Source: an uncultured Roseiflexaceae bacterium (GTDB lineage: Bacteria; Chloroflexota; Chloroflexia; Chloroflexales; Roseiflexaceae). Taken from it: a stretch of 5,322 bases of DNA. The translations under genes and the position numbers were made by a program. The stretch lies in NCBI GenBank assembly GCA_903868295.1, contig CAIPUQ010000458.1, forward strand, positions 1 through 5,322. The letters are read 5' to 3'. This document shows, piece by piece, positions 5,078 through 5,322 of this stretch. A model generated the notes under the pieces. That model ran no database searches and had not been told where the DNA came from. It was given only the letters and a program-made list of their open reading frames with translations. The first letter of the stretch is position 1. Each line of letters starts with the position of its first letter.

Positions 5078-5322
5078 ATGCAAGAGCAATTGGCAGAACA
5101 TCTCGAACGGGTCTGTAAAATCTTTGGTGTTTCGCCGGTCCGGCCGCCTATCCCCATGCGGGGCGGGTATGTTGCGTATGTCCATCGCATTGATAGTGCC
5201 GATGGTGTTGCGTTTTTTTCCAAAACCTACGATGCTGTGCGCCCCATCACCGCCATGATTATGCCGACACTCGAGTGTTGTTCATTGGCCACCCAATGGC
5301 TTGCGCGTCAGCCCACGTTGCA
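5078..5322 (+). CDS. Probable aminoglycoside phosphotransferase-like kinase, N-terminal lobe (3' end off window)
   Basis: An open frame runs from ATG 5078 to the right edge: 81 complete codons, no stop. The visible part looks like the N-lobe of an APH/choline-kinase-type protein: a glycine-containing strand pair R-G-G-Y-V-A-Y-V-H-R-I-D, a turn S-A-D-G, then strand V-A-F-F-S-K49-T-Y, where K49 would be the ATP-contacting lysine (compare F-V-L-K-L-Y in the family). A helix follows with E66 as a possible salt-bridge partner, then L-A-T-Q-W-L. The catalytic H-x-D-x-x-x-x-N motif lies beyond the window, so the family call rests on the lobe pattern only. The start two bases after the GNAT stop, with no strong ribosome site of its own, points to coupling. 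Possible roles are small-molecule or antibiotic phosphorylation; an unrelated protein is not excluded. Confidence 0.55.
   Translation, partial: MQEQLAEHLERVCKIFGVSPVRPPIPMRGGYVAYVHRIDSADGVAFFSKTYDAVRPITAMIMPTLECCSLATQWLARQPTL

Overview
The window is a gene-dense piece of bacterial chromosome with every gene on the plus strand. It holds six genes, two of them cut by the window ends, and no rRNA, tRNA, transposase or CRISPR array that I can see. Composition is mildly GC-rich, GTG starts occur beside ATG, and the ribosome sites are AAAGGAG, AAAGGGG and GTGAAGG. This fits a free-living bacterium. I cannot name the taxon from the sequence; a Chloroflexota-like lineage is only a weak guess.

Layout: (1) 1-320, the last domain of a phosphomannomutase/phosphoglucomutase; (2) 363-1721, a MurJ/MviN-family polytopic membrane protein; (3) 1775-2983, a membrane-anchored serine beta-lactamase/D,D-peptidase-fold hydrolase; (4) 3113-4369, a TrmA/RlmD-family uracil-5-methyltransferase with a TRAM domain but no Fe-S cysteines; (5) 4617-5075, a GNAT acetyltransferase; (6) 5078 to the right edge, the N-terminal lobe of a probable aminoglycoside-phosphotransferase-like kinase. 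Genes 1-3 are separated by 42 and 53 bases and could be one transcript with a cell-envelope theme (sugar-phosphate supply, lipid-carrier flipping, peptidoglycan or ester hydrolysis). Genes 5-6 are separated by 2 bases and are almost certainly co-translated; an acetyltransferase plus a phosphotransferase suggests small-molecule modification.

The gaps around rlmD hold most of the unexplained structure. Between gene 3 and rlmD (2984-3112) there is a long hairpin directly after the stop codon with a TGTTACAAT extended -10-like sequence at its loop, then a second hairpin touching the ribosome site. Between rlmD and the GNAT gene (4370-4616) there is a 15-bp hairpin followed by three more hairpins. 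Both arms of the first hairpin are also complementary to a segment just upstream of the GNAT ribosome site, so the region can fold in two mutually exclusive ways. It is a candidate structured leader RNA or a small inverted-repeat-bounded element, and it is the best lead here. The rlmD reading frame itself contains several long perfect inverted repeats.

The other lead is protein-level: the MurJ-like protein appears, by eye, to lack most of the charged residues that are essential in E. coli MurJ, so its substrate is open to question.
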